Notes: generated by a model from the sequence alone, not told the origin. A stretch of DNA of 64,000 nt from Methylotenera sp. (GCA_017880905.1 JADGRO010000013.1:1-64000); one strand, 5' to 3'; counted from the first letter of the stretch, positions 8,556 through 17,986 are shown. Made by a program: numbers and translations.

Positions 8556-9671
8556 TTGATTACTACATTACTAACTTTCAATTTACTTATATTCAAAGAC
8601 GCATTTTTCTTGAAGCCTAAAAGAGGCACTCCCGAGGAACATCTTTTGGCAGCGCAGAACTGGCTCAAACATGCCCATGATAAAAGCCAGGATGGCGGTG
8701 TTAGCTATGGGTATTCATTGCGTGGCGGTTGGCTTCCATCTTATCGGGAAACCTCAGGATACATTGCCACTACTTTCTTCCAGCTGGCTGATGAGCTAGA
8801 CGATCAGGATTATTTTGATCGTGCTATCAAAATCTGTCGTTGGTTGGTAAGTATACAAAATAAGGATGGGTCATTTGCAAATCCAAAGTACGGTAATGAC
8901 GGGATTGTATTTGATACTGGTCAGGATTTGTTTGGTCTTGTACGCGCTTATGAGAAGACTGGTGACAATATATTCAAGAAAGCGGCAGAACGTGCTGCGG
9001 ACTGGCTTGTGCGCGTGGCTGATAATGAGGGTAAGTGGACACGTTTTGAGCACATGAATACTCCACATATTTACAATACGCGCACAGCATGGGCAATACT
9101 TCGCATGAATCAAATCGAATATGACTCAGATCGCGAGCGGGTTGTCCGTGCCAACCTTGACTGGGCAGTCGCAGAACAACAAGCCACTGGTTTCTTTGAT
9201 AACTGTTCATTTGAAAAAGGCGTCTCACCCTACACACATACGATTGCCTACGCCACACGAGGATTGCTTGAATCCGGTTTGTTGTTGGATGAACAGAGAT
9301 ACTTGGATGCAGCCAAACGTTGCGCTGATGCGGCGCTTCAGTATGTAGGCGATGATGGTTTCCTGCCGGGGCAAATTAGTGTGGATGGAAAAACAGTAAC
9401 CAAATATTGTTGCCTTACAGGTAACTGTCAATTCTCAATTGTCTGGGCAAAACTATTTGATCGAACCAATCAAGAGATTTATCGTGCGACAACCATCAAA
9501 GCAATGGATTATGTAATGGGATGCCAAGATATTCATACGGGCAATCCTGATATACGCGGCGCAATTAAAGGCTCGCAACCAATATGGGGACGCTATGCCC
9601 CTATGAGTTTCCCGAACTGGCCAACGAAATTTTTCATTGATGCCATGATGTTGAGGAATCGTTGGTTATGA
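8556..9671 (+). CDS. Alpha/alpha-toroid protein of the polysaccharide locus
   Basis: This 371-residue protein consists of helical-hairpin repeats (for example TAWAILRMNQIEYD, RGLLESGLLLDEQRYLDAAKRCADAAL) with conserved W, G and D positions. That is the pattern of (alpha/alpha)6-barrel or terpenoid-cyclase-like toroids that include polysaccharide lyases, glycoside hydrolases and C5-epimerase-type domains. It carries CCLTGNCQFSIVW near the C-terminus. No exact catalytic pair is recognisable, so lyase, hydrolase and epimerase remain open. The start is TTG at 8556, with about 148 nt of upstream gap. Its stop overlaps the wecG ATG. Confidence 0.55.
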   Translation: MITTLLTFNLLIFKDAFFLKPKRGTPEEHLLAAQNWLKHAHDKSQDGGVSYGYSLRGGWLPSYRETSGYIATTFFQLADELDDQDYFDRAIKICRWLVSIQNKDGSFANPKYGNDGIVFDTGQDLFGLVRAYEKTGDNIFKKAAERAADWLVRVADNEGKWTRFEHMNTPHIYNTRTAWAILRMNQIEYDSDRERVVRANLDWAVAEQQATGFFDNCSFEKGVSPYTHTIAYATRGLLESGLLLDEQRYLDAAKRCADAALQYVGDDGFLPGQISVDGKTVTKYCCLTGNCQFSIVWAKLFDRTNQEIYRATTIKAMDYVMGCQDIHTGNPDIRGAIKGSQPIWGRYAPMSFPNWPTKFFIDAMMLRNRWL

Positions 9672-10414
9672 TGACAGATCGAGTTACCTTGCTGAACGGT
9701 AAGTTTGATCCGCTTACCCTGTCGCAAACGACAGATGCTATTTTCAAAGATCTTGCTGAAGGCAAGCGGGGCTGGCTATGTACAGTTAACGTAGCCATAT
9801 TGATGATGATGAGGGATGATGCAAGGTTACAGCAATTTGTTGATTGCGCATCGATCATTGTCGCTGATGGGCAGCCTCTGGTGTGGATTGCCCCTTGGCT
9901 GGATAAGCCATTGCCAGAACGCGTCACAGGTGTTGACCTTGTTGAATCGATTTGCGCTCGCGCTGTTATTGAGAAAAAAAGTATCTATCTACTTGGTGCT
10001 ACCAGCAGCATCGTGGAAATACTAGCCAATCGTGTGCAGAATAAATTTCCCGGGCTTCAAGTGGATTATGCAGATGGCTACTTTTCCTCCAATGATGCGG
10101 CAACAAAGGCCGATAAAGTAAGGCAAAGTGGAGCCAGCATCTTGCTGGTTGGGATGGGAGTTCCCAGACAAGAGTCCTTTATCGAGGAGCAATGGGAGCG
10201 CCTTGGTGTCGGTATGGCCATTGGAGTTGGCGGCAGCTTTGATGTTCTAGCGGGTTTGCGCCGTCGGGCACCAAACTGGGTGCAGCGATTGGGCCTGGAA
10301 TGGACATACAGAATGCTACAAGAACCACGTCGCTTGTTTAAGCGATATCTAATTACAAACTTGCAATTCATAAGATGTTTATTTGCCGAGTTTGTTCGGC
10401 AAAAAAGTAATTAG
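9668..10414 (+). CDS. WecG/TagA/CpsF family glycosyltransferase
   Basis: This is a GT26-family enzyme of about 248 residues: TVNVAILMMMRDDARLQQFVDCASIIVADGQPLVW, then RVTGVDLVESIC, YLLGATSSIVEILA and GMGVPRQESFIEEQW. Members transfer N-acetylmannosamine or its uronate to undecaprenyl-pyrophosphate-linked sugar. The adjacent wecB makes UDP-ManNAc, which supports that donor. I set the start at ATG 9668, whose ATGA overlaps the previous stop; ATG 9671 follows directly. The track's TTG at 9662 is inside the upstream gene. Confidence 0.88.
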   Translation: MMTDRVTLLNGKFDPLTLSQTTDAIFKDLAEGKRGWLCTVNVAILMMMRDDARLQQFVDCASIIVADGQPLVWIAPWLDKPLPERVTGVDLVESICARAVIEKKSIYLLGATSSIVEILANRVQNKFPGLQVDYADGYFSSNDAATKADKVRQSGASILLVGMGVPRQESFIEEQWERLGVGMAIGVGGSFDVLAGLRRRAPNWVQRLGLEWTYRMLQEPRRLFKRYLITNLQFIRCLFAEFVRQKSN

Positions 10415-10421
10415 GAAAATC

Positions 10422-11546
10422 ATGTCACAGAAAAAACTCATGGTAATTATTGGTACTAGACCTGAAGCGGTTAAACTCGCACCAGTTATTTTTGCGGCTA
10501 GAGCCCGACCTGATCGCTTTCAGATTACTGTTGTACGCACCAGCCAGCATAAAGAAATGCTGGATCAAATGATGAAAGTGTTTGATATTGATGCGGATAT
10601 TGATTTGGATATTATGCAATCCAATCAGGATCTGGTACATGTCACCAATGCCAGCTTGCGTGGCTTGTATGATGCAATGCAATTACAAAGGCCAGATTGG
10701 GTAATTGTTCAGGGTGATACGACAACGACTTTTGCTGGGGCTTTGGCTGCGTTTTATCACAAAATCCCCGTTGCACATGTGGAGGCAGGCTTACGTACCG
10801 GTGATCGTTACCAGCCATTTCCAGAAGAAATTAACCGTAACTTAACAGCCAGACTTGCAGAGATGCATTTTCCCCCAACCGAGGGGGCAAAACAAAACTT
10901 GTTACGTGAAGGAATTGATCCGTCTAGAATTTTAGTGACTGGAAACACTTCGATTGATGCACTGTTTTGGGTACTGGAACGGGCAGAAAAGAGTAAAGCA
11001 AAATTCGATCAACTTAACAAAAAAGCTAATAAACCACGTAATATATTGGTTACGGCTCACCGTCGTGAAAACCATGGCGAACCGATTGGTGAAGTATGTC
11101 GAGCGTTGTTGGAAATTCTTGATCGTTATCCTGATGTTGAGGTGACCTTTCCAGTGCACCTTAGCCCGCGGGTAAGAGAAACAGTTATGCCTTTGTTAGG
11201 ACAACATCCTCGTGTCGCTCTGATGGAACCGCTTGATTACGAAGAGTTTGTATTTGCAATGGATAAGGCTACTCTTATTTTGACTGATTCAGGAGGTGTG
11301 CAAGAAGAAGCACCTTCTCTGGGGAAACCAGTACTAGTGTTACGTGAAAATACAGAAAGGCCAGAAGCTGCGGCTGTCGGCGCAGCAATTTTGGTGGGGA
11401 CTAATCGTACGCGCATCGTTAATGCTGTTTCGAATCTGCTTGACAATCAAGAAGCATATAACGCAATGTCTCAAGTCATCAATCCGTTTGGTGATGGGCA
11501 TGCAGCAGAACGTATTCTGGATGCGCTATTTGCCCTGAATACATGA
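10422..11546 (+). CDS. wecB: UDP-N-acetylglucosamine 2-epimerase (non-hydrolysing)
   Basis: This 374-residue enzyme interconverts UDP-GlcNAc and UDP-ManNAc. Visible signatures are IIGTRPEAVKLAPVI, VQGDTTTTFAGALAA, HVEAGLRTGDRYQPFPEEINR, TAHRRENHG, LTDSGGVQEEAPSLGKP and LRENTERPEA. Length is normal for the family. The start is ATG 10422, after TTAGGAAAATC, rather than the track's TTG 10383 inside wecG. It provides the ManNAc donor presumably used by the WecG/TagA enzyme just upstream. Confidence 0.95.
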   Translation: MSQKKLMVIIGTRPEAVKLAPVIFAARARPDRFQITVVRTSQHKEMLDQMMKVFDIDADIDLDIMQSNQDLVHVTNASLRGLYDAMQLQRPDWVIVQGDTTTTFAGALAAFYHKIPVAHVEAGLRTGDRYQPFPEEINRNLTARLAEMHFPPTEGAKQNLLREGIDPSRILVTGNTSIDALFWVLERAEKSKAKFDQLNKKANKPRNILVTAHRRENHGEPIGEVCRALLEILDRYPDVEVTFPVHLSPRVRETVMPLLGQHPRVALMEPLDYEEFVFAMDKATLILTDSGGVQEEAPSLGKPVLVLRENTERPEAAAVGAAILVGTNRTRIVNAVSNLLDNQEAYNAMSQVINPFGDGHAAERILDALFALNT

Positions 11547-11594
11547 ATTGAAGTAACTATTTGATATAAATGTAAAATTATAGGAATTTTTGAT

Positions 11595-12410
11595 ATGTAT
11601 GAGAATTTTTATGGCCTAAAAGAGAAGCCGTTTTCTATTCAGCCTGATCCGGATTTCCTTTTTTTCGGTCATCGGCACAGCATGGCGTATGCCATGCTTG
11701 AATACGGTATTGTGAATCGCGCCGGGTTTATAGTGATATGCGGTGAAATTGGCTGCGGGAAAACGACATTGGTTCGTCATCTACTCAATAATGTTGACCC
11801 CGAAATCAAAGTGGGCATCGTCTATAACACACACCAGAAAGTTGATGATATGTTAGGATGGATTTTGCTGGCTTTTGAGCAACCTTATGAAGGTATGTCT
11901 GAATTGGCGCTTTTTGATGCCTTTCAAAATTTCTTGATTTCCAGCTATGCTGAAGGAAAAAGAGTGGTGCTGATTGTAGATGAAGCTCAGAATCTGAGTC
12001 CAGGCGCGCTAGAGTCTTTGCGAATGCTTTCCAATATTAATGCTGATAAGGATCAGTTATTACAGGTTATTCTGGTTGGGCAGCCTCAATTAAGAGAACT
12101 GCTTCGCAGACCCGATATGCAGCAATTTATGCAGCGTGTAGCGGTTGATTATTTTATAACACCTTTACTGCCTGTTGAAGTAGCTAAATATATTGTACAT
12201 CGTCTGAGCGTAGCTGGGCGTGAGAACAATCTTTTTACTGCACGTGCTATTGAACGTATTGCAGAAGCGAGTAATGGAATACCTAGAAGTATCAATTTAC
12301 TGTGTGATATGGTGTTGGTGTATGGTTTCTCCTGCGGGGCCGAAAAAATTGGTATAGATCTAGTCAATGAAGTTCTGCGCGATAGGGCAGAATTCGGGGT
12401 GCTAGCATAA
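11595..12410 (+). CDS. XrtA/PEP-CTERM-associated ExeA-type ATPase
   Basis: This 271-residue AAA ATPase opens with MYENFYGLKEKPFSIQPDP, the hallmark of ExeA-like secretion ATPases. Walker A (CGEIGCGKTT) and Walker B (VLIVDEAQNL) follow, then sensor-like RSINLLCD near the C-terminus. The short length and location among polysaccharide genes match the putative secretion ATPase of the exosortase A (XrtA)/PEP-CTERM exopolysaccharide clusters. It may energise or regulate chain export. No exosortase gene is present in the window; it may lie upstream of base 1. Confidence 0.85.
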   Translation: MYENFYGLKEKPFSIQPDPDFLFFGHRHSMAYAMLEYGIVNRAGFIVICGEIGCGKTTLVRHLLNNVDPEIKVGIVYNTHQKVDDMLGWILLAFEQPYEGMSELALFDAFQNFLISSYAEGKRVVLIVDEAQNLSPGALESLRMLSNINADKDQLLQVILVGQPQLRELLRRPDMQQFMQRVAVDYFITPLLPVEVAKYIVHRLSVAGRENNLFTARAIERIAEASNGIPRSINLLCDMVLVYGFSCGAEKIGIDLVNEVLRDRAEFGVLA

Positions 12411-12456
12411 ACAATTTTTCAATGTTTCTGTTTCACGTTAACTGGAAATTAATTGC

Positions 12457-13482
12457 ATGAGCATACTGGTCACTGGTGCTGCTGGCTATATAGGCTCTCA
12501 CACATGTCTTGAGTTATTGAATGCTGGTTTTGACGTCGTCGCATTTGATAACTTTAGTAACAGTAAGATGGAGTCACTCATCCGTGTAGAAAAACTGGCT
12601 GCGCGATCGCTTGTATTTAAACAAGGCGATGTACGTGACCGTGCTTTTTTGCAGGATTTGTTCTCGAAACATAATATTACTGCTGTTATTCATTTCGCTG
12701 GACACAAAGCGGTGGGTGAATCCATCAGAACGCCCCTAACTTATTACGACAACAATGTTTCCGGTAGTATTGCATTAGCTGAGGTTATGTCTGAATTTAG
12801 TGTTAAGCGCCTCGTGTTTAGTTCATCAGCTACTGTATATGATGCTCAAAATAACCTCCAAATTCGTGAAGATTCCCTGCTAAGACCAATCAATCCTTAT
12901 GGGCGATCCAAGCTTATGATAGAGCAAATCTACCAAGATCTTGCAGCATCGGATACTCAGTGGAAAATCGCTACCCTGCGTTACTTTAATCCGGTTGGAG
13001 CACATGAAAGCGGCATGATTGGGGAGGATCCGAACGGTATTCCTAACAATCTGATGCCTTACATATCACAGGTTGCTGTTGGCCGTTTGTCAGAACTTAG
13101 TGTGTTTGGTTCGGATTATCCCACGATAGATGGGACGGGTGTACGTGATTATATCCATGTGGTAGATTTGGCACTTGGTCATTTAGCCGCCTTGCAGGCG
13201 CTGAAAAGTTGTTCTGGTTTGATAACGGTCAATTTAGGTACCGGCAAAGGGTGTAGCGTGCTGGAATTGATACGGGCATTTGAACATGCAACTGGCAGAG
13301 TGATACCGTATCATATTGTTGAGCGCAGACCCGGGGATTTAGCTACTTGCTATGCCGACCCTAGTCTAGCGGAATCATTATTAGGCTGGCGAGCCAAATT
13401 TGATATAAATACCATGTGCCAAGACGCGTGGCGCTGGCAATCCAAAAATCCTCAAGGATATGGGAACGTAAGTAATTACTAG
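12457..13482 (+). CDS. galE: UDP-glucose 4-epimerase
   Basis: This 341-residue extended short-chain dehydrogenase has an N-terminal NAD-binding loop (VTGAAGYIGSHTCLELL), SSSATVYD and the catalytic YxxxK in NPYGRSKLMIE. Family blocks LRYFNPVGAHESG and GTGVRDYIHVVDLA are also present. It supplies UDP-galactose (or UDP-GalNAc) for the EPS repeat unit. It is the last + strand gene of the locus. Its stop shares the palindromic CTAG with the stop of the convergent GT4 gene. Confidence 0.95.
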   Translation: MSILVTGAAGYIGSHTCLELLNAGFDVVAFDNFSNSKMESLIRVEKLAARSLVFKQGDVRDRAFLQDLFSKHNITAVIHFAGHKAVGESIRTPLTYYDNNVSGSIALAEVMSEFSVKRLVFSSSATVYDAQNNLQIREDSLLRPINPYGRSKLMIEQIYQDLAASDTQWKIATLRYFNPVGAHESGMIGEDPNGIPNNLMPYISQVAVGRLSELSVFGSDYPTIDGTGVRDYIHVVDLALGHLAALQALKSCSGLITVNLGTGKGCSVLELIRAFEHATGRVIPYHIVERRPGDLATCYADPSLAESLLGWRAKFDINTMCQDAWRWQSKNPQGYGNVSNY

Positions 13483-14711
13483 CTTTTAATTTCATCCAAT
13501 TTAAGGAAGCGTTGCCATAAATTTTCCACACCTTTTTCAATGGTGAACTCAGCCAGTACTTTCTGTTTACCAGCGCTACCGTAGCGCATACGTTTTTTCT
13601 TATCCTGGGCAAGTTCGATGATATATTCCGCCATTTGTGATGAGCGTGCAGGATCAAACAACAAACCGTTTTTCTTATCAATGACCAATTCAGGGATGCC
13701 TGCCAGACGCGGTGCTATTACTGGAATCTCAAGAACCATGGCTTCCATCAGCACAATGGGGATGCCTTCCATGAATGAAGAAAGCGCAAAAATATCGGCA
13801 TGCACCATTTCATCAAGTACGGTTTGCTCTGGAACCGATCCACGGAAAGTCACCTTATCTGCAATGCCTTTTTCTTTGACATAAGCCTCCAGTTCATACC
13901 GGTAAGGGCCATCACCCAGAAGAACAAGTTCCATATCTGGCACAACTTTCAAAGCATCGATAAAGGCATTAATCATCATCGGGTAGCCTTTTTCGACATG
14001 CAGCCGGCCAACTGAAATGATGCGAATGATAGAATGATCCTTTTGGTAATTAGCCTGCTTAGACTTGGCGAGATTGACTGCATCTAGTTCGATGCCGCAG
14101 CGTGACACAAACAGCTTGTGCCAATGTTGCGGTCCGACTGCGCGAAATGCCTGAGACAAGCCAAAATATGAAATGCAATTGGCAAATGTGCATCTCTTAA
14201 GTTTTGAGCCTAGTAGTGGTCCCCAAGGATAATCAAAGCAGGAAGTTCCGTGTAGGGTCATCGACCAGCCAAGCTGCAAATAAGTGCAGGCGATCATTCC
14301 GACATTTGCACCCGTATTGGCAAAATGAATGTGTAAATGTTGAACCGGTTTTTGCTGTAGGTGATGAGCCAGCAGTATGCCTTCTGCAAATTGAAACAAA
14401 GACCATAAAGTATTTTTAGCGCCGGGAAGATGATGCTCCAGCGCAGTTTTGAGGGTATGCAGATATCTCAGTGGTTTTTGGATAAACATTTGTCCATGAA
14501 TAAGGATTAATTGTAAGGCCTTGACGGGCAAAATACTGACTGTTTGTTCAAATTCCTGATGATCTAGCGCTGAAATGAGGTTTTCTGGCTTAGGACGGCG
14601 TAAGGCATAGACATCAATAGATGCACCGCGGCGACGTAGTTCATTGATTTCACGTCGAATGAAAGTGTGTGAACGTGATGGGTATTCACTGCAAAAATAG
14701 GCTAACTTCAC
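13479..14711 (-). CDS. Family 4 glycosyltransferase
   Basis: This 410-residue GT-B enzyme starts MKLAYFCSEYPSRSHTFIRREI. It has the GT4 C-terminal donor-binding region: IISVGRLHVEKGYPMMI, LVLLGDGPYRYELE and the E-x7-E motif in FMEGIPIVLMEAMV. It transfers a sugar from a nucleotide sugar to the lipid-linked intermediate in the cytoplasm. It lies downstream of the deacetylase and the initiating transferase, all on the minus strand, forming a three-gene group. Confidence 0.9.
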   Translation of the reverse strand: MKLAYFCSEYPSRSHTFIRREINELRRRGASIDVYALRRPKPENLISALDHQEFEQTVSILPVKALQLILIHGQMFIQKPLRYLHTLKTALEHHLPGAKNTLWSLFQFAEGILLAHHLQQKPVQHLHIHFANTGANVGMIACTYLQLGWSMTLHGTSCFDYPWGPLLGSKLKRCTFANCISYFGLSQAFRAVGPQHWHKLFVSRCGIELDAVNLAKSKQANYQKDHSIIRIISVGRLHVEKGYPMMINAFIDALKVVPDMELVLLGDGPYRYELEAYVKEKGIADKVTFRGSVPEQTVLDEMVHADIFALSSFMEGIPIVLMEAMVLEIPVIAPRLAGIPELVIDKKNGLLFDPARSSQMAEYIIELAQDKKKRMRYGSAGKQKVLAEFTIEKGVENLWQRFLKLDEIKS

Positions 14712-14773
14712 TATGGTTATCCTTCTGAATCTTAAGACTGCACATGTCTCATTGATAGTGGTGATGACATCAG

Positions 14774-15817
14774 CTAAAGTCCTGGCTGCAAGCCGCTTAA
14801 ACGTAAAGCAAAGCGAGCAGCAGAAAGTTGTTGTTTGCGATTCCAGTTGTTGAATGTATTCACATCACAACGCTTGAGCTGAAAATTGGATTGCTCAGAT
14901 TGGTTTTTACCCCATTGCGTGGTTACGGCATTTGTATAGCCGGCTTTGCGAACAGCGTCCACAGAGCGCGCATCGTAATCGCCATTCGGATAGCAAAATG
15001 ATGCTATTTGAGTATTGAGTTCTGCTTCCAGCCGTCGTTTTGATTCGGCAGTCTCATATTTCAATTCTTGATCATTGCATTGTGGCATCAACGCATGGGT
15101 CATTGAGTGTGAGCCTATCTCATGCCCTTGTTGATGTATCAAGCGAATCTCATTCCAGTCCATAAGCCTTCCCCATGCGGGATGCGAGGTTTTTAGCATG
15201 CCTTCAAGTACTTCGATGAACTGTTTGCGTTTCTCTGGTGAGATGCGCTTTGAATGCTGGATAATGTGATTTTCAAATGCACTGGTTGGCTTAACTGGAA
15301 TACCATAGGGTTGCGCCAGTTCAAGTGTCTTCTGCATGATTTTTTCACTACTACTTCTGGCAGCAAATGCACAATACCCAATTCTGTCATGCCAAAGTAT
15401 GCTTGCTTCATCGATATTTAATGTTGGAATATAGAATGTGGCTTTAAAATCAAATTCGTCCAGTACGGGCAAGCCATATTGAAGATTATCCAGTTGTCCA
15501 TCGTCAAAAGTGATTGCCAGAAACGGTTTTTTCGGCTGCTCATCCTCTTGCCAACGTTGATATGTATTAGTGAGAGAACCTGGCGTGAAATAATTATTAA
15601 AAAAAATACAAAACCAGCGCAACTCCTCAGGCGTTACACATATGCCAGGATATGGATATTGCTGACGCAGGTTTTCAGGCAAAACGCGGTGAAAGGTCAC
15701 TACAGTCAGCTTGCCTATGGCTCGTTTGCTTGGATCGCTAATTTCTGATAAGAACAATCCTTCGGCAAGCACATCGCGCAGCAACAGTTTAATGGGTTTT
15801 AATATTGACGAATTCAA
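14774..15817 (-). CDS. Polysaccharide deacetylase (NodB-type)
   Basis: This 347-residue carbohydrate esterase 4 domain protein contains AITFDDGQLDN (catalytic and metal aspartates), EIGSHSMTHALM (metal-binding histidines) and SFCYPNGDYD. Similar deacetylases are common in XrtA-type EPS clusters and remove N- or O-acetyl groups from sugar chains. No signal peptide is obvious at the N-terminus, so it may act in the cytoplasm or be exported by another route. It is 62 nt from the downstream GT4 gene. Confidence 0.88.
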   Translation of the reverse strand: MNSSILKPIKLLLRDVLAEGLFLSEISDPSKRAIGKLTVVTFHRVLPENLRQQYPYPGICVTPEELRWFCIFFNNYFTPGSLTNTYQRWQEDEQPKKPFLAITFDDGQLDNLQYGLPVLDEFDFKATFYIPTLNIDEASILWHDRIGYCAFAARSSSEKIMQKTLELAQPYGIPVKPTSAFENHIIQHSKRISPEKRKQFIEVLEGMLKTSHPAWGRLMDWNEIRLIHQQGHEIGSHSMTHALMPQCNDQELKYETAESKRRLEAELNTQIASFCYPNGDYDARSVDAVRKAGYTNAVTTQWGKNQSEQSNFQLKRCDVNTFNNWNRKQQLSAARFALRLSGLQPGL

Positions 15818-15908
15818 GTTTGAAGTGCAGCCGTTACTGAATCTTCAGTATAACGAATTTCTATTTGGGAGTGTAATAAATTGGCCATACACAGCAAGCT
15901 AAACTAAG

Positions 15909-17348
15909 CTAGTAAGCTCCCTTGCCCGTAAATGCAAAAACGGTACGGAATAATATACTAATATCTAGCCATATAGACCAGTTATTGATGTATTCAATAT
16001 CCGACTCAATGCGATGAACCATTTGATCTATCTCTATGGTTTCACCTCTTAGTCCACGTACCTGAGCGAGACCAGTAATGCCTGGCTTAATGTGATGTCG
16101 TGCAAAATAATCAAAAATTCTTTGGGAGTATTCTTCATCATGCTGCACAGCATGTGGCCTTGGACCAACTAAAGACATGTCCCCAGCCAGAACATTGAAT
16201 ATCTGTGGTAGTTCATCAAGGCTGGTTCTACGAATAAAACCGCCTACGCGGGTGATTCTGCTATCATTTTTTTCAGCTTGCTTTAACTTTCCAGTTTCTT
16301 CTTGATGAACATACATACTGCGAAATTTCCATATCTTGAAAGACTTGCCACTCCAGCCAGCTCGATTTTGCCTAAAAAATATTGGTCCTGGACTGTCCAA
16401 TTTAACTGCGATTGCAGCAAGAAGCAGTATTGGACTAATTGCTATCAATATTAAGATAGATAGCACTTTATCTTCTATTGCTTTCAGAAGCAGGCGCGTA
16501 CCAATTAACGGGGTTTCTGAGAGTGTAATCACCGGAATCCCGGAAATTTCCTTAACATTGTGATTTACTAAGCGCAGTGAGAAAATATCAGGAACCCAGT
16601 GAATGGCGACATGTTTATTCAATGTGTTTATGTAGGCATTCTCTAGAGCCTTAGAGGACTTAAGTGGCGTAACAATATAGACCATACTGATATTGTATTG
16701 GTCAATCAAAGCAGGTAAATCTTCAATATTTCCCAGTATTTCAGGATCGGATTTTCTTCCAGGTGCTTTTCTTCCAGACGCGGGGATATCGTCATCAGGC
16801 AACCGTACGAACCCAATAACTTGCTCACCCATCCATGGGTTACCAGAAATTTTATGTTGTAGGTAATAAGCCAATCGACTTTGACCGACAATAAGCACTT
16901 TTTCATTTTGTTGTGAGTGCAGAATTATCTTTTTGTAAAAAAATCTAAACAGGGTATGCAAAAATAATTGGGCAACGTAGCCAATTACATAAAGTTCGCC
17001 AATCAAGTATCTAGAATATACCTGGGTTTGCTTTGCTAGAAATGCCAATACCACGAGTACTAGGAAAGTAAGCGTCCATGCCTTTAACAAGTCAAGTGCT
17101 TTGTTTGCGAAGCGACCATTACTCCTATAAATGGCAAACTTGTCATACGTTATAGCCAGAACACCAAGTAATATCAACAACATAATTATATAAGGGGTTG
17201 TTATTCTTCCAATGTGATAAAAATGATGCTGAACAAGCCACCACGTAACCCCAATAACAGCAGCACCATCAAGTACTTGTTGGACAATATTGCTCAGATT
17301 GCGACGTCTTTGTAGGAGTGCTTTTGAATTTATATGTGTATATGCCAT
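15909..17348 (-). CDS. Undecaprenyl-phosphate hexose-1-phosphate transferase (WcaJ-like)
   Basis: This 479-residue protein has four or five N-terminal membrane helices, a CoA-binding-like middle domain ([14 protein letters not shown]), another helix ([20 protein letters not shown]) and the C-terminal bacterial sugar transferase catalytic domain. Motifs in that domain are [28 protein letters not shown] and [12 protein letters not shown]. The enzyme starts EPS repeat synthesis by loading a hexose-1-phosphate, probably glucose, onto undecaprenyl phosphate. It heads the minus-strand group, with a long AT-rich upstream region. Confidence 0.92.
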   Translation of the reverse strand: MAYTHINSKALLQRRRNLSNIVQQVLDGAAVIGVTWWLVQHHFYHIGRITTPYIIMLLILLGVLAITYDKFAIYRSNGRFANKALDLLKAWTLTFLVLVVLAFLAKQTQVYSRYLIGELYVIGYVAQLFLHTLFRFFYKKIILHSQQNEKVLIVGQSRLAYYLQHKISGNPWMGEQVIGFVRLPDDDIPASGRKAPGRKSDPEILGNIEDLPALIDQYNISMVYIVTPLKSSKALENAYINTLNKHVAIHWVPDIFSLRLVNHNVKEISGIPVITLSETPLIGTRLLLKAIEDKVLSILILIAISPILLLAAIAVKLDSPGPIFFRQNRAGWSGKSFKIWKFRSMYVHQEETGKLKQAEKNDSRITRVGGFIRRTSLDELPQIFNVLAGDMSLVGPRPHAVQHDEEYSQRIFDYFARHHIKPGITGLAQVRGLRGETIEIDQMVHRIESDIEYINNWSIWLDISILFRTVFAFTGKGAY

Positions 17349-17841
17349 CTAGCTCTAAAAAATAATACTGATTTCAAAATTAGCTTTGCCAAATAACGGC
17401 AACGTATCCTGATCCCGTTTTTCAATTGTTAATATCATTTAAGTCTTCTTTATTCAATTTTAAATTACAATCATTTTTCAAGCAAATGAAATACCAACAA
17501 GCTGTATTTTTTTTATATTTATCAATAAGCTACAAATAAAATTGTTTTTTTGATTTATTGTGACTTGATTTGACACTAAAGTGCATTTAAATGTACTTTC
17601 TATAAAAATGCCGCAATCAAGGTTACCAGCTTATTTATCACTAGTGTATTAATTACTAAATTTATTACTGGTGTTTTGTTGATTTAGTTGTTTCGTGAGA
17701 ATCTAATGTAGTAATTACCGACATCCTCGCCATAGATGACTTGCTAGTTTCATTGTACAATGGATCACTTGACTGAATCACTATTGACTTGCAGAAAAAT
17801 TAATTTTTAACTATTTGATATTTAAGGATATGTTAAAATTT
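17349..17841. promoter_or_regulatory. AT-rich regulatory region upstream of the EPS initiator gene
   Basis: About 490 nt with no gene, strongly AT-rich with several T and A tracts. It must hold the promoter of the minus-strand wcaJ-like gene. Its clearest element is the 22-bp near-palindrome at 17578-17599, listed separately. I found no convincing -24/-12 (RpoN) box by eye. Confidence 0.5.
17578..17599. repeat. 22-bp near-perfect palindrome, candidate operator
   Basis: AAAGTGCATTTAAATGTACTTT is symmetric apart from one mispaired position per arm, centred on TTTAAA. It begins three bases after a TTGACA and is followed by TATAAA at 17601. The symmetry and placement before an EPS initiation gene suggest a dimeric regulator site, but no regulator is identified. 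Confidence 0.4.
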
Positions 17842-17926
17842 TGGTGCCCGGAAGAGGACTCGAACCTCCACATCTTTCGATACTAGTACCTGAAACTAGC
17901 GCGTCTACCAATTCCGCCATCTGGGC
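17842..17926 (-). tRNA. tRNA-Leu (CAG)
   Basis: This 85-nt class II tRNA with encoded CCA has acceptor 5' GCCCAGA, D-arm GGCGGAATTGGTAGACGC, anticodon stem-loop CTAGTTTCAGGTACTAG (anticodon CAG), a variable arm TATCGAAAGATG and T-loop TTCGAGT. The 3' acceptor strand is TCCGGGC, leaving an A-C mismatch at acceptor position 5. Confidence 0.95.
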
Positions 17927-17958
17927 AATTATTCTTGGCTATTTGAATAATGCGCCGA

Positions 17959-17986
17959 ATTTTATAGAAAGCAAATAACTTGTCAA
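17959..17986 (-). promoter_or_regulatory. Sigma-70 promoter of tRNA-Leu
   Basis: Read on the minus strand, TTGACA is followed after 16 nt by TAAAAT, with initiation expected about 26 nt before the tRNA. The -35 hexamer overlaps the first codons of the divergent rnr gene. Confidence 0.65.

Noticed and set aside
10380-10410. Hairpin TTGCCGA/TCGGCAA at the wecG 3' end
   Set aside because: It is followed by A residues, not T, on the + strand and lies inside coding sequence just before wecB. No good case for a terminator.
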